Below are positions 10,550-22,312 of a stretch of 64,000 nucleotides of DNA, piece after piece. The number at the start of each line of letters is the position of its first letter. The first letter of the stretch is position 1. The notes under the pieces are model-generated. The model was not told the DNA's origin and searched no databases. It saw nothing but the letters and a program-made list of their open reading frames with translations. The position numbers and the translations under genes were made by a program. Origin of the DNA: Puccinia triticina (Eukaryota > Basidiomycota > Pucciniomycetes > Pucciniales > Pucciniaceae); NCBI RefSeq assembly GCF_026914185.1, contig NC_070567.1, forward strand, positions 6,970,001 through 7,034,000. Direction: 5' to 3'.

Positions 10550-11689
10550 CACCAGGGAAGCTTGGGGGGCACTCCCCAGGGAGTGCCTACCTTGAATTTT
10601 CTTCATAACTTGGTGCAATGTCTACTAAATCATATGTATAATCAAACATGAAATGATATACAACTATATATGAAGTATCCATAACTCAGCTGGAACTTGT
10701 CTGTAACTCAGTAGTAACTCAACTGGACCACGTGTCTGTAACCAAGTTTAAATCAAGTGTCAAGCACCACTCACACACTGTTTGTACCAGAGAGTGACAT
10801 CAATCTGAATGGTGTTGGGACCATTTCACCCTCATGTACCTGTTGCTGTGGCCTAAACAGAATGTGGTTGGTGTGGGATTTGTCACCCTATTGTACGCGT
10901 GAGCAGTATGGTGACAAATCATATTCCATCAGGGAAGTTACAGATAAATATTTCTTAAATTTTACCCTCATTTACTCGTCACAAATTCCCCTCTGGGATA
11001 AAAAGTGCCTGATTTGTCACCCTATTGTACGCACGTACAATAGGGTGACAAATCACACAGTTTTCAGAGCAGATGTTAATTTTTCCCAAGTAAATGAGGG
11101 TGTCACAGTTTGGAAATAATTCAGCTGGAAATTACCCTCTGGTCTGGAAATTTTGTAAATTGTGTGTGATTTGTCACTCTATTGTACTGGGGTGAAAAAT
11201 CACACACTTTTCAGATCAGAGGGACATGTCCAGCTGAATTTTTTCCAAACTGTGTCACCTTGATTTACTTGACAGGGATTCCCCTCTGGTCTGAAAAGTA
11301 TGTGATTTGTCACCCTATTGTACGCGCGTACAATGGGGTGACAAATCACACACTTTTCATACCAAGGGGGAATTTCTGCCAAGTAAATGAGGGTAGAATT
11401 TAAGAAATATTTAGCTGTAACTGCCCTGAGGCTGAATGGACTATGATTTTTCACCCTATTGTACACGCGTACAATAGGGTGACAAACCAGACACAAATCA
11501 CACATTCTTCAGACCAGAGGAGCATTTGCGTCTGAGTGATTTATGAATTTTGTCACCCTCATGTACCCAGACAGCATGAATTTCTCCTGCACTTGTGCAA
11601 ATACTAAAAAATTTTGCACTTCTGATATTTCCTTTATCCAAATCTAGGCAACACCACGGACGTTTGCTCAGCACCTGTTTACGAGTGCC
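10550..11689. mobile_element. Non-coding element bounded by two related hairpin modules
   Basis: Both boundaries carry a 38-bp module in the same orientation, beginning CACCA and ending AGTGCC. The left (10550-10587) contains the hairpin GGCACTCCCC/GGGAGTGCC. The right (11652-11689) contains GCACCTG...CGAGTGCC. The interior is the palindrome array described separately. A shorter copy with the same two modules lies inverted at 36406-36776, which supports a repeat family with defined ends. The class is uncertain (possibly Helitron-like, given the end hairpins). There is no coding capacity. Confidence 0.6.
10825..11570. repeat. Tandem array of palindromes, about 140-bp period
   Basis: Five cores with the half-sequence TGTCACCCTATTGTACGC (18 nt) followed by its complement are centred near 10898, 11032, 11186, 11325 and 11466. 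The first has a decayed right half and the third has lost part of it. Around each core the palindrome extends outward through TGATTTG, CTTTTCAGACCAGAGGG and AGTAAATGAGGGT, so whole units of about 135-145 bp are imperfect palindromes. Half-sites with CACCCTCATGTACC flank the array near 10828 and 11554. Confidence 0.85.
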
Positions 11690-12541
11690 TTCGCACAATC
11701 CATGCCAAGGTTTGGTCCGATCCTTGTAAGGTACTGGTTCAAAGTTGGTTCGAAGTTGGTCTGATCTTGGTTTGAAGACCAGTTCATGTAATGCACAATC
11801 TATACTGATGTTACCTGGAATCATGCCAGATGTTTTGTGTAATGTAATCGTATATTGTATACCATACCGTTATAGAACCTCAGGGCAACTCGATCCAATG
11901 GGGTATGTACTTTCTCCCGTGTTTTCTACCCAGGATCATCATGGTTTGGCCAATGAACTTTAGGTGTTTTTACCCCTCTGTAAAACCTTATCTCTGTTGA
12001 CACCTATAAGTTTCTGCTTTGTAATAGTTGGAGAAGATAAATTTAAGAGACAGGAGTTGAAGCTGAAAGCCAACCCTCATCAATGAATCTGGCAGCCCAA
12101 GCCAATGTAAAAAACACTTGCAAAGGTAGTATATGGATCAGTTGTGCTAACCTTGATTGATAAGATATGTAAAACATATCCTCAAGGGGAAGATGATCGG
12201 CAGCCAACTGCTGATCTCAGTATGTTTTTTACCGATCAACAAAATCCACACTGTAATAAGCTTTTGGGTTTCTCTGTTTGAGCGGCCCAAAGATAGGGGT
12301 CACAGTCTATCTTTGTTTCAGTAAAGTTTGGGTATTGCATTATGTACTGTATCATCTGGTGCCCTAAAACCAAACTGAACTCAAAATGATAACCACCAAA
12401 GCCTGTCAATAGCCATATGGCATTGCACAGGGCATTTAAGAATTTTGGAACAAGTGCCGAATACAAGAATCTGATTCCTGTTTCAATTCCAACTTCACAA
12501 CGCAAGACACTCCACCTCCTTCCGACCAACCCCAGCTCTTC
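11690..12541. other. Intergenic
   Basis: No gene or clear repeat is seen. It is the upstream region of the SNF2-type gene; an additional short 5' exon at 12417-12540 is possible. Confidence 0.35.
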
Positions 12542-14939
12542 ATGTCGGAAATACTATGCCTTGGTCAATTTATCATACCTATGTGTCTGCCTATTCCCAC
12601 TTCATTTCCTGATCACCCACAACAAGCCTTTCTACACCGAGGAACAAGCCGAGTCCATGTGTGGTGTACCCCCAAGCTTTTTTTTGGAGATCTTAGTCAA
12701 CTCAAAAGCAACTTTATTGGTCCATTACTTGGTCCTGTGGGCAGCTGCTCAACACCAATAACTGAACAAGGAATGAGCGCATCTGACCCATCTCTCATAA
12801 AAATTCGAGCTTTTGTTGTAACTAAAATCTGTAAGGATCCCCAACTGAGGGGCTGCATCTTCAGTCCTGCTCGAAACAAATCAACTGTTCTAGCCGCATT
12901 CATGAACGCACAAATCAGTCTCTCCCCCATCTGGGACTACAATCCAAATCTCTTTTTCAATATACGGCAAACAGCTCTGGTAAAAAACCAGAATTGTGCA
13001 CTACCAGACCTGGAATCGTTTCAGATAGTTCTCAGAAACTGTGTAACCAAGCTGAAAGAACACCAAATCACAGCTCTTCAGTTTCTGAAGATGAACGAAT
13101 CGGCCAAAGATAGTAACATCAACAACTTGTGGAATCACTCTGTTAACAATTGGATACGGAATAGTTGTGACCCTACCAACTTACAAGTTCTCAAGACCGA
13201 TGAATCTTCTCGCCGAGGATTGATACTTGCTGATGATATGGGCTTGGGAAAAACTCTGACCACCCTGGCACTTGTTCTAGCGACTAGAGATTTGGCCAAA
13301 ACTTTCCAGACAAGCCTTTCAAATGATCAGCACATTCACTCTGCAGCGACTCTCATCATTTGCCCCTTGGCAACCTTGTCTAACTGGGAAAACAAGATTA
13401 GGATCCACTTTAAGCAGAGAGCCATACCTTACATGATCTTCCATGGAAGGGACCGTGGAAACATTACCCAAGAAGATCTATTGTCTTCACTGGTGGTTTT
13501 GACAACATACGAGATGGTGGGAACCTCTGGAAACCGGCTACACACGAATCAAATCACTATTGAATCTCTGGAGTTATTTTGGTTCAGAATTGTCTTGGAT
13601 GAGGCTCAGTAGGTTTCCATAAGTGTATAAATTTCATGAGTAAATGAAAAAACATTGGCTGACTATATAAACTATTCAGTATGATTCGGAATCCCACAGC
13701 CAACAGGACAATCAACATTCTCAAACTAAAATCAAAACTGGTCTTGTGCCTCACGGGAACACCATTCCAGAATCGACTTACCGACGTCCAAAGCTTGATC
13801 ACTCTCTTGAAAATTTCACCTTGGGATGAGGAATGGATCTGGAGACAGCACCTTATCCCAGGGATGAATGTTGGTGCGCAGGATGCAATCAAGACGTTGA
13901 ACCGGCTGATGGAAACTGTATGCTTGAGGAGGACGAAGGATGTGCTGTTGAATCTTCCTCCAAAGATAGAAAAAGTCATAGTAGTCAGCTTAGGCGCACC
14001 ATGGGAGGGTATCTCAAGGGACTTTAATCAATCGTTCATTCAGCTCTTTGGAAGACTTTGATCCCCTGGCGAGCCGTGGGATTCATCAGAATTCTTCCAA
14101 CAGCTGACTATGATAAGACAATTCTGCAACCACCCAGTCTTTGCACGTGATAATATTGCCTTTTGGTGGAATTGGTGCTGGCAAGACTCGGCAAAATTGG
14201 TACACCTGGTAGAGAACCTTCGAGAATTTTTAGTGGGTGGAAACGGGATTCAGAGACCAAAGGCAGTAGTTTTTTCAAGCTTTGTTTCTTATCTTGAGAT
14301 GTAAGTAATCTCCTTCATCTCATGGCATTTGGAGATAAACAAACTGACATAGCATGTGACTCAATTCAACAAGAATTGAAAAAGCACTCAATGAAAAAAA
14401 GTTGGTTTCAACATGGCTTGTAGGGAGCTTGAGTATAGCAAAAAGGGATGAAAACCTATCTCGATTTCAATCAGATCAAAACTGTAACATCCTACTGGCT
14501 TCGATACAAGCAGCGGGGGTTGGAATAGATTTGAGATGTGCACAAAATGTATATGTGATGGTAAGCAGCTAGGTTAATGTGTTTTGCCAAGAATAACAAG
14601 ATCTGACCCTGGTTGTGGTGTCTCAGGAACCAAGTTGAAATCCAGCAATGGAAGCTCAAGCTATAGATCGTCTTTACCGCCTTGGACAAACAAATAGGGT
14701 TTGTGTTCATAGATACTATGTAGAAGGGACTCTGGAGATGAATATACACCAGGTTCAAAATAGGAAAGGAGAATTGGCATTGTACGTATTTCTTGAGCTG
14801 TCCACATCTTGTGAAGGGTGTTATTAATTACGGATCTTCTGGGCAAAAATTTATTTTCGGTCTCAGGCTGAGTGTACCATCGCACGTAAATGAGGAATAT
14901 GAGTGTGCACAATTGCTGATGAGCAACTTGTCAAATTAG
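12542..14939 (+). pseudogene. SNF2-family ATPase, two premature TGA codons
   Basis: Exons 12542-13608, 13680-14300, 14374-14560, 14627 to about 14788, and 14867-14939 join with GT-AG introns. The N-terminal ATPase lobe has LKEHQITALQFL, motif I ADDMGLGKTL (near 13230-13256), ICPLATLSNW, and motif II DEAH, whose His codon is split by the first intron (CA|T) and is followed by MIRNPTA. Next come CLTGTPFQNRL and LRRTKDVLLNLPPK. The C-terminal lobe has QFCNHPVF, VVFSSFVSYLEM, NILLASIQAAGVGIDL and EAQAIDRLYRLGQTNRV. SNF2 proteins move or remodel DNA-bound proteins using ATP. Two in-frame TGA codons lie at 14059-14061 and 14636-14638; the second falls where the family has Trp before N-P. The motifs are otherwise intact, so inactivation looks recent. 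The 5' end is uncertain. Confidence 0.85.
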
Positions 14940-14956
14940 TTTGGTGATAAGAATAT

Positions 14957-15955
14957 TTATGACTCACAGGGAACTTTGGTCAATAATAATAGTTTTGAAA
15001 AATCTATTTCGGGCTTTGGAGCAAGGAGCTTGATTTGAATTTCGGACAAGGTGGCCAAATATTCTGGAGAATAACAGTTGATTGGTAAATTCCTGGGAAC
15101 ATTGCTGAGGGGTGCTTCGGAAGTTGCAGATGTTGATGCAGCTCGGCGACTTTCAAGATTGAATGATGTGACAAAGTGTTTTCCTCTCGTATTGATCATT
15201 TTGTGGATGTGAAGATCGTCAAGCTGAGAGGCAAGCATAGAAAATTCCACTGAACGCCAGGGTAGGGGAATTCTATTGAATGCCTTTTTTGATTCAGCCT
15301 TGGTCTCAGAACTGCATTTGATGTTATCAAAAAGCTCCATTTCAGTGAGAGATAGTGGTAGTTTTGAGAGTATTTCCTGTCTGTGTTTCTGAAGCTGCAG
15401 ATGAATAAGGTGGTTCACATAAGTAAAAGCTGGTATCAAGTGTCATTTAGACTGATTTCTCACTTGTAATCGGAGTTTGGACTTTTTTTCAGATTGCTTC
15501 TTTTCACCTCTGCGTTTGGGCGAAAAACGCCCCAATCGGAGTCCTTCCTGTTGTCCCAGAAACCACCGGTGTAGGATTCCAGTGCGAATGATTTCGTTGG
15601 AAGTTTCATTCGGATCGAGGTGAAATGGTTGGAGGGCACCAGTCTTGTGAGCATAGCGTCAATGCTTCAGTATGAATTTGCAGAGTAACTGGTTCCATCT
15701 TGCATCCCATGGTTCTTCCCAGGCAAATGTCCAGCCTGGGAAACCAGATCGGTCTAGATCCTTGAGGAATATCTGCCTGTAAATTGGAGGAATCTTCTCG
15801 GAAACCGGGTTAGAAGTGGTTGCTTCAACGGGATCAATGGGGTGTAGTAGAATTGAGTCCGGTAATGAGGAAGCAGAATTGAGGTTATCAGGGGAGGGAA
15901 TCTGCTTCCAGGCGTTGTTGTGCGCCATTTGGTACACGCGGGGAACAACACTCAT
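14957..15955 (-). pseudogene. Unrecognised rust-type protein (family A), one TGA
   Basis: It starts at ATG 15955 (MSVVPRVYQMAHNN). The frame reads GFPGWTFAWEEPWDARWNQLL, meets a TGA at 15661-15659, then continues in the same frame with RYAHKTGALQPFHL and ILHRWFLGQQEGL to a basic stretch. A short GTGAGA...CCAG intron near 15470-15435 leads into YVNHLIHLQLQKHRQEILSKLPLSL, RIPLPWRSVEF and NVPRNLPINCYS, ending at 14957. The same architecture (GxxxxTFDW...PW, IxRWLxG, basic stretch, intron, VPRNLPxxCYS) is seen in the gene at 22313-24020, so both belong to one family. The function is unknown. It converges on the SNF2 pseudogene, with an 18-bp gap. Confidence 0.65.
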
Positions 15956-18680
15956 TCGCGGCGCGGCGCGTGGATGGACGGCAAGATCAAATCTTCAAGG
16001 TATCAGACCTCAGGTGGCGCGGCGGCCATCTTCCTCAAGACGTTTCAGGAGCTTCCCAATTTCTTGTATCTTTTTCCCTTTTTACTCTTTCATGATGATT
16101 GTTTCTTAACCTTGGTTTTCTTTTCCTTTCTTTACTGCGCGCGTTGGATGGTTTCAGTGGGAAGGGTTTGGTTTAGTTCTTTTGTTTGTTGTTTCTTGTT
16201 GTGTCTTGGTGTATGTGCGCGTGTGCGGGGTGTGATGACGGGTCCGCAGTCCGCGGCGCCTCCTGGAGTCTGAGTTCGCCCACGAACTCAGAGGAAGGGG
16301 GGCATGGAACCTAGCTGATCCCAATTGAGGAATCCATCAGAATCTTATTGCTCATCCTCCGGCGCCCTCCAAAGCGCCATACCAAATCTTATTGATCCTT
16401 GAGGACCTCTTTCTGATCTCAGTTTTTCTTCCTCCCTCAAAAAACAACAAACCGCCGACGCGCGCTCAACGCTGTCGTAAAATCTCCCCCCCCGCAAACC
16501 TCATCGCTCAGCAGATCCTCATTGCTCATCCCGACCATCACCCGGAGGGCACATAAAACCTTTTTTCCCCCATTCCCCTCCAACTAACTGCCGCCGGCCT
16601 GCACCGGACGGAGTTCCACAGCGTCTGATGGGACCTTGAGATTGAGCTCCAACAGTGTCTGAGTTAACGAATATATACTACGACACAGAGGTGAAGTGGA
16701 CTTTGGAAGGATGCTTGAATATAAACTGTTAAGTTTCCGTCCACCTATTGGGGGCTTGCCATTGTTTTGAAAGCATAATTTTCTAGTGGATTGAAGATCC
16801 ATATTTTGATGGAGGTACAGGAGGCAGATTTAGGTTGAGTTGGGGGGGAGGGATTATATATGTTTTGTGTTTGAGAAAGTGAGAGGGGTACCTAGCAACT
16901 ACAATTTCTGGGACAAGGGGATACCAGCACACAGTGAATCATGAAAGGATACCTTGAATACAAAGCTGACAGAAGTGATGTTGATGCTTGGAATATCTTG
17001 GTTGCGTTGGTGCACAAAGATAAAAAAGGGGAGGAAGTCGTGCCACATAAACGTACAGCCGTACGTTTGTGTGACACAGATGTTGCCAGGTGGCGTCATA
17101 TTGGAATTAGTGCATACTTGCATGAATCAGCTATACAACCTGTCTGATATGTATGTACATAAATGCAAATATCAAATTCGATAACCTTCCGATTCAACCA
17201 CATGATAAAGACACATGTATGCAAACATCATTCCAATACAAAAGCTGCATGCAATATAGCCTACTCGGCTGCGAAGTGGGTGTACTCAGCTCAACGGGTC
17301 TTGCAGCCAAGACTCAAATTTTTTCAATGCTCTCAGCCAAAGAGAAACAAAGGGTTTGATTTCTGCACGCTTCACAGAGAAGTCCACGGAAACAGTTTCA
17401 GAAGAAATAAATCACTCTACACTTTGGGATTGTTGGTAACTGGAAACAATCTTGAGAAATAATTTGGGTGTCACTTGGGAGAAACAAAACCTACAATCAT
17501 AGCAGATATCATTGTTTTATGTGGTGGGTAGTATGTAGTTTTAGATAAATAAAGATCTAAGACTTCGAGCTTCAAGTGGATTCTGATGTAGCACTACCAA
17601 GGAATATTGAGGGCTGTGTATTAAGTGCCAAATGGACCTGATCAGGACCTTTCCTGCCTGCAAAAAAGAGAGGAAAACTTACGTAGCAGGAGTTACTTTT
17701 GGGGTGCAGCCATTGAGCGTCCTGTAGATACTGCATCACCCATTTCAATAGTGTGTTGCACAACAGGTCCTGGAAATCACCGCAGAAAACAAGGTAAGCA
17801 GAAACCATGGCAATATAAGGATGCGGTAATGTGCTTGCCTATTCCAAGCCTATTTCTTCTGGCATTCCAGCAAGCCATCACGTCCGGAAGAGCACATTGA
17901 GGAATTTTAAGGTCTAGTGCACCACTATCGATCTTTCCTTGTAAAACTATGTGACCTTCCCAATCATTTGTATCCCTGGTGCGAGCTTTGACTGCAGGAT
18001 CCAGTTCTATCTCCTCTAAGGTTCTATCTACCCAAAGCTGCATATCTTGGAGCCATTTCAACTGGAGTGGACTAAATTTTAAAGTGGAATAAGTAGTGTG
18101 CACCATTTTTGTGGATCTTGGACGATTGTTGATGCAGAAAGCAGTCTGGGGGAACACTACACCAGAAGGGGAACTCTATTTACGATATCTCCATGATCTA
18201 TCAAATGATATAATATTTGGTTCGTAAAACTAGGGACCGGCCCCCTGTGTCTAGTTTGATAAGCAAGAAGAATGATATTAGACTACATTCAGCATAAGTC
18301 GTTAAGGTGGACATCCCAGATACAATCATTTACGCAAATATTGCAGCACATGTGCACACTTGCACAGCACAACTTAAAACTCTGTTGCATGTGATATTCT
18401 ACTTGTGACGATGAGACACTGAAATCACACCAGATGGCTATAGAACAAGTTGGAATACACAATAATGCAAGCATGTGATTCCGTTAAATACATCTGACAA
18501 ATCTGCAGAAATGCTGATCCTTGCTGTGTATATGGGGCCACAGTAGAAAATTTCTGAACATCATCATCTGAAACCCAAGTACCACCACCCCTGCTTGACC
18601 CAGTTCAATCACACTTGTTACTCCCCACCACTCTCACTCTCGATACAATCACTAAATACCTACTATCCTAAATCATTAAT
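15956..18680. other. Intergenic; one palindrome copy, possible element edge
   Basis: No convincing gene. A 126-codon minus frame (18157-17777) with KFSPLQLKWLQDMQLWVDRTLEEIEL could be a relic exon, but nothing supports it further. The stretch holds the palindrome at 17041-17076. It also has a CACTACACCAGAAGGGG motif at about 18159, which resembles the CACCAGG termini seen near 38 and 40 kb. Confidence 0.4.
17041..17076. repeat. Dispersed 36-bp palindrome, copy 1 (imperfect)
   Basis: The left half is TGCCACATAAACGTACAG; the right half is the complement of TGTCACACAAACGTACGG. Three bases differ in the left half. Confidence 0.85.
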
Positions 18681-21600
18681 ATGTCACTCTATGTCTGTAA
18701 CTGTGAGCAGGCCTCTTGTCGCACTGCACAACACACGGTGGAAGGAGTTGGAGTTCTTCCAGGAAGGGTGTTGTCCCGGCAGGTGTATCAAGATCACCAA
18801 AGGAAGGAAGCTCAGAGGTGTGCAAGGGAGAGGGCACAGCTTGAGAAACCTCAAGGAAAATCGGATGCAATCCAAGTGAGTTATTAAGTATGCATGTCAT
18901 ATTCCTGTATTCTGTTGCTGTGCCTGACCCAGAGTTTGATCAGTTGCCTGCCACAGACTCAACCTCAGATAAACGAGCCGTGGACCGTCCACCTTTCTTA
19001 GAGGGGGACTTTTGTATGCAAGTGATGATTCAAATGACCAAATTGGTCTTCAGCGGTCACCTAAGTAAAGAATCGGCAAACTCGTTCCTTTTGGCCGCAA
19101 GGCAGAATGTTGTCCTTCTTGCGAATATATGGGGTTCCCTACATGGGAAATCTATAGATCCGACTCCTATTGTCCAACAGATTCCTTCTACTCGGGAATC
19201 AGTTACTCACTGTCTTGGACTCATTCCAAAACTAACCTCTCAAATATGTTGCAAGAAATGCTTTGCCTTGTATCCGAATGAAACGAAGGTTACTAAATGC
19301 ACCGAACTCTTCTTTTCAAAGTATCGAATGTTTGAAAAGTGGAACGAGTCACAACAAGTTGTCCCCCAATGCGATCAAGCTCTATCGCGCACTAACTCCC
19401 GGGGTGCTCCAAAACCCTTTCAAACATTTAATTACTTGACTTTAAAATCTTGGCTGAAAGATCGACTCCTCAATCATCAATTCGAAACCTTACTCGATTC
19501 CAGTTTGGCTGCGCTAGAGAAAACCACTGATCAGGAATTGGAGGACGTTTGGCATGGAACCGTGTGGCAAGAATTTCCCAACAACAATGAGGGAGAAGGA
19601 ATATTCACAAGCAGCTCGGGAAATCTGGTATTTAGTCTTTATCTTGACTGGTTTAATGCTGGCGGAACATCTAATCTTGGGAAAAAGAACTCCCTGGGGG
19701 CGATTACGCTGGTCTGTCTGAATCTCCCGCCCACTCAACGATACAAAGTCAAGAACATCTATCTTTTTGGTATAATTCCTGGACCCACAGAGCCCAGTCT
19801 TGAACAAGTCAACCACCTCTTGCAGCCTCTAGTCGAGGAGCTTAAAACGTTTTGGGCTCCTGGTCACTTCTTTGACTCAACTGCTACTCACCCGACCGGA
19901 CGTAATATCAGAGTTGCAATATTTCCACTTATTGCAGACCTCCCAGCTATTCGAAAGGCGGCTGGATTTGGAAGCCATCAAGCCAGTCTCTTTTGTTCAT
20001 TTTGCCTTTTGGACAAGAAAGACAAATCAAAGTTCCCTCTCCGCAACCATGTTGAGCACCTTGCCCGCGCATCCGACTGGCTGAAATGTAACAGCCTCCC
20101 CAATCGTAAAGAACTTGTCAAGAAGTATGGAGCACGATGGAGCGTACTAAACGAGCTCCCCTACTGGCGTCCTGTTGAATATTGCTCGATTGAGTTGATG
20201 CATGCGTTGGTGCTTGGTGATCTGAAGGATCACAGCATGCGCTTTTTGGCCCTGCCTACTGTTGGGGAAGAGCTGAAGAAGATCAGAGAAAAGGACGAAG
20301 GTTGGCAGAATGATCAGTCATACTCCGAAACTCCCTACACAGATGCATTCGGCCCCAAGGCAAAGGACTACGTAAACAAGGGGAAGGGCAAACGAAAACA
20401 AGATCCCATTCCAGAGAGCTCAACTGCCGCAAGACCAACCAAAAAAATATGTGTCATTGGTGAAGGTGAAGGGGGATTCACGATTCCCAGTACTTCAGTT
20501 GTGGATAAAGGATCTACCGCAAATATATGCTCTTCCAGCTCAAGTTCCCAAAGTGGAAGTTTAGGGGACTCTAGTACGTCATCAACTCACTCATATCAAC
20601 TTCGGCTAAGGAAACAAACAATGTATGATATGAGTGAACAAGATTTAGCTAGCTCCGCCGGGTATTCTTCTGATGCAAGCAACAAGACAGCAAGAGCGGT
20701 GCGGAAAGGGAAAAAACCCCAGAAGAAACTAGATGAAGATGACGACAATCAATTTAAGCTAACACCGATTGAGCTGGATGTTGTGAGACGAACAATCATG
20801 CACACCCAGGTACCTTCGTGGCTTGACCGTGTACCCCATAACTTGGGGGAAGCCAAGCATGGATCTTTGAAGGCTGCGGAATGGTTAATCTTATACAAAG
20901 TATACTACACTATATCTCTGATTCCCCTCTGGACCAAACCTGATGCTGCAGCAGAAACGGAAAAAGAGAGAAAGCGTGTCTCTTCACTACTTCAATCCAC
21001 AACACTCTTGTCCAAGATTACCCACTTCCTAACTCTTCCAAGAATCAGATTAACCAATCTCGATGAATTCGAAAATCTGTTACTAAACTACCGTAAATCC
21101 CTCCAAACACATTGGCCTGAAAAAAACAGTCGGCCAAACCGTCACCTGACGCAACATTTCCCGGAGGTAATCCGGCGTTTTGGACCTCCTCAATCTACTG
21201 CTGCATGGGCCCAAGAGCGTGTGAATGGAATTCTGCAAAAGATTCCAACCAATCACCACCCGGGTACGTGTTTACCAGTGTACCCTTTTTATATCTTCAA
21301 ATACATACTGATGAATTGAAACTACCTGTAGACAAGATTCCCAAGACGTTATTAAAATCATGGCACATCAATTCCAGCTTCCAACTCCTTCTGAATAGTC
21401 AAACAAGAGATACAAAAGCGAATGAGGACATCACAAATAAAGACAAAGATCGACAGTTTGAACTCAAGGGGCCTCTGTTGACAAAGTGGAGAAGAGTGGC
21501 GGCTGGGAAAAAGGACTTGAGGGGGAAGCTAGGTGACAATCAGCTGGCCCTGAACCCCAATGTGGTCACTGAAAAAGACTTCGAAGTCAACGGGAGACGT

Positions 21601-22016
21601 TCCACCACTGGTGAACAGCACAAGGGGAATAGCCTGGTTGAATTTTTTCTCGGGAAAGACCAAAGATTTGGCCAAATCGAAAGGATATTCTCATCAATCC
21701 AAACACCGAAAAAAATTTGGGTCATTGTTAAACCTTTTGAAGAAGTACAACGAAATGAGGATCCATACAGAGATTATCCAGATCTGAATTGCCGATTGGT
21801 TTGCGCTGATTATGAGGCTGCTGCAGTGATCAGTACTGAAGGAATAATCGGACATGCTGCAATGCTCAGTCATCAAAGTGGTACCTTTGGAATTTCAACT
21901 GCAACAGTCAGCGCTGTTGGATTGGGAACATCAGTAAGTAAGATTCACACCGCATGGTCTGATGTAGTGCTGACTCTGTAATATGTCTTTCCATGCAGGG
22001 TTGGGAGGCTCTTTGA
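18681..22016 (+). CDS. CACTA (En/Spm) transposase, Tnp2 family
   Basis: Exon 1 (18681-18875) encodes a Cys/His N-terminus (CNCEQASCRT...YQDHQRKE). Exon 2 is 18935-21263, exon 3 is 21332-21933, and a last short exon starts at 21999. All introns are GT-AG and in phase, giving about 1,047 residues. The core carries LYLDWFNAGG, GAITLVCLNLPPTQRY, IYLFGIIPGPTEPSLEQ, GRNIRVAIFPLIADLPA, CSFC and IELMHALVLGDLKDHSMRF, the Transposase_21 signature. Candidate catalytic acidic residues are Asp303 (LDWFN) and Asp400 (ADLPA). A Ser/Lys-rich insert lies at about residues 530-680, followed by WLDRVPHNLGEAKHGSLKAAEW and WAQERVNGILQK. The family cuts and pastes CACTA elements and makes 3-bp target duplications. 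The frame is intact, unlike its neighbours. The exact C-terminus is unclear: another phase of exon 4 reads VGRLFEVCTERGRWQ and ends at 22077. Confidence 0.88.
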
Positions 22017-22312
22017 GGTGTGCACAGAGCGGGGAAGGTGGCAGTCACAATTTGACCAAATATTTGTTTGTTTGTAATTTTGAAAGGGAAATAAGATTAG
22101 AAAGAACCCTATGTTATCATGTACAGGAGCATGCCCAATCCCGCAATGTTTCAAAGCAGTTCACATATATCTTCAGATGACCTTCAAGCTTGGGCTGAAC
22201 CCATCTCCAACCGATTATCCTGAGTTCCATTTGTAGACCCACCTCTCATCCACCTTATCCTGGTGTATAATAGATTCCAAAATCAAAGTCTGTTATTCTT
22301 CCATTCTTGATC
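22017..22312. other. Short spacer, possible 3' element terminus
   Basis: TATCCTGGTGTA at about 22257-22268 resembles an inverted CACCAGG terminus and could close an element whose other edge is near 18163. The match beyond CACCAG is weak. Confidence 0.25.

Noticed and set aside
10181..10651. 156-codon frame beside the C-run
   Set aside because: No domain, no splice context, and it runs into the left module of the repeat element.
18681..22016. KDZ transposase as the identity of the 18.7 kb gene
   Set aside because: The LDWFN, GIIPGPTEPS and CSFC motifs match Tnp2/Transposase_21 and not KDZ.
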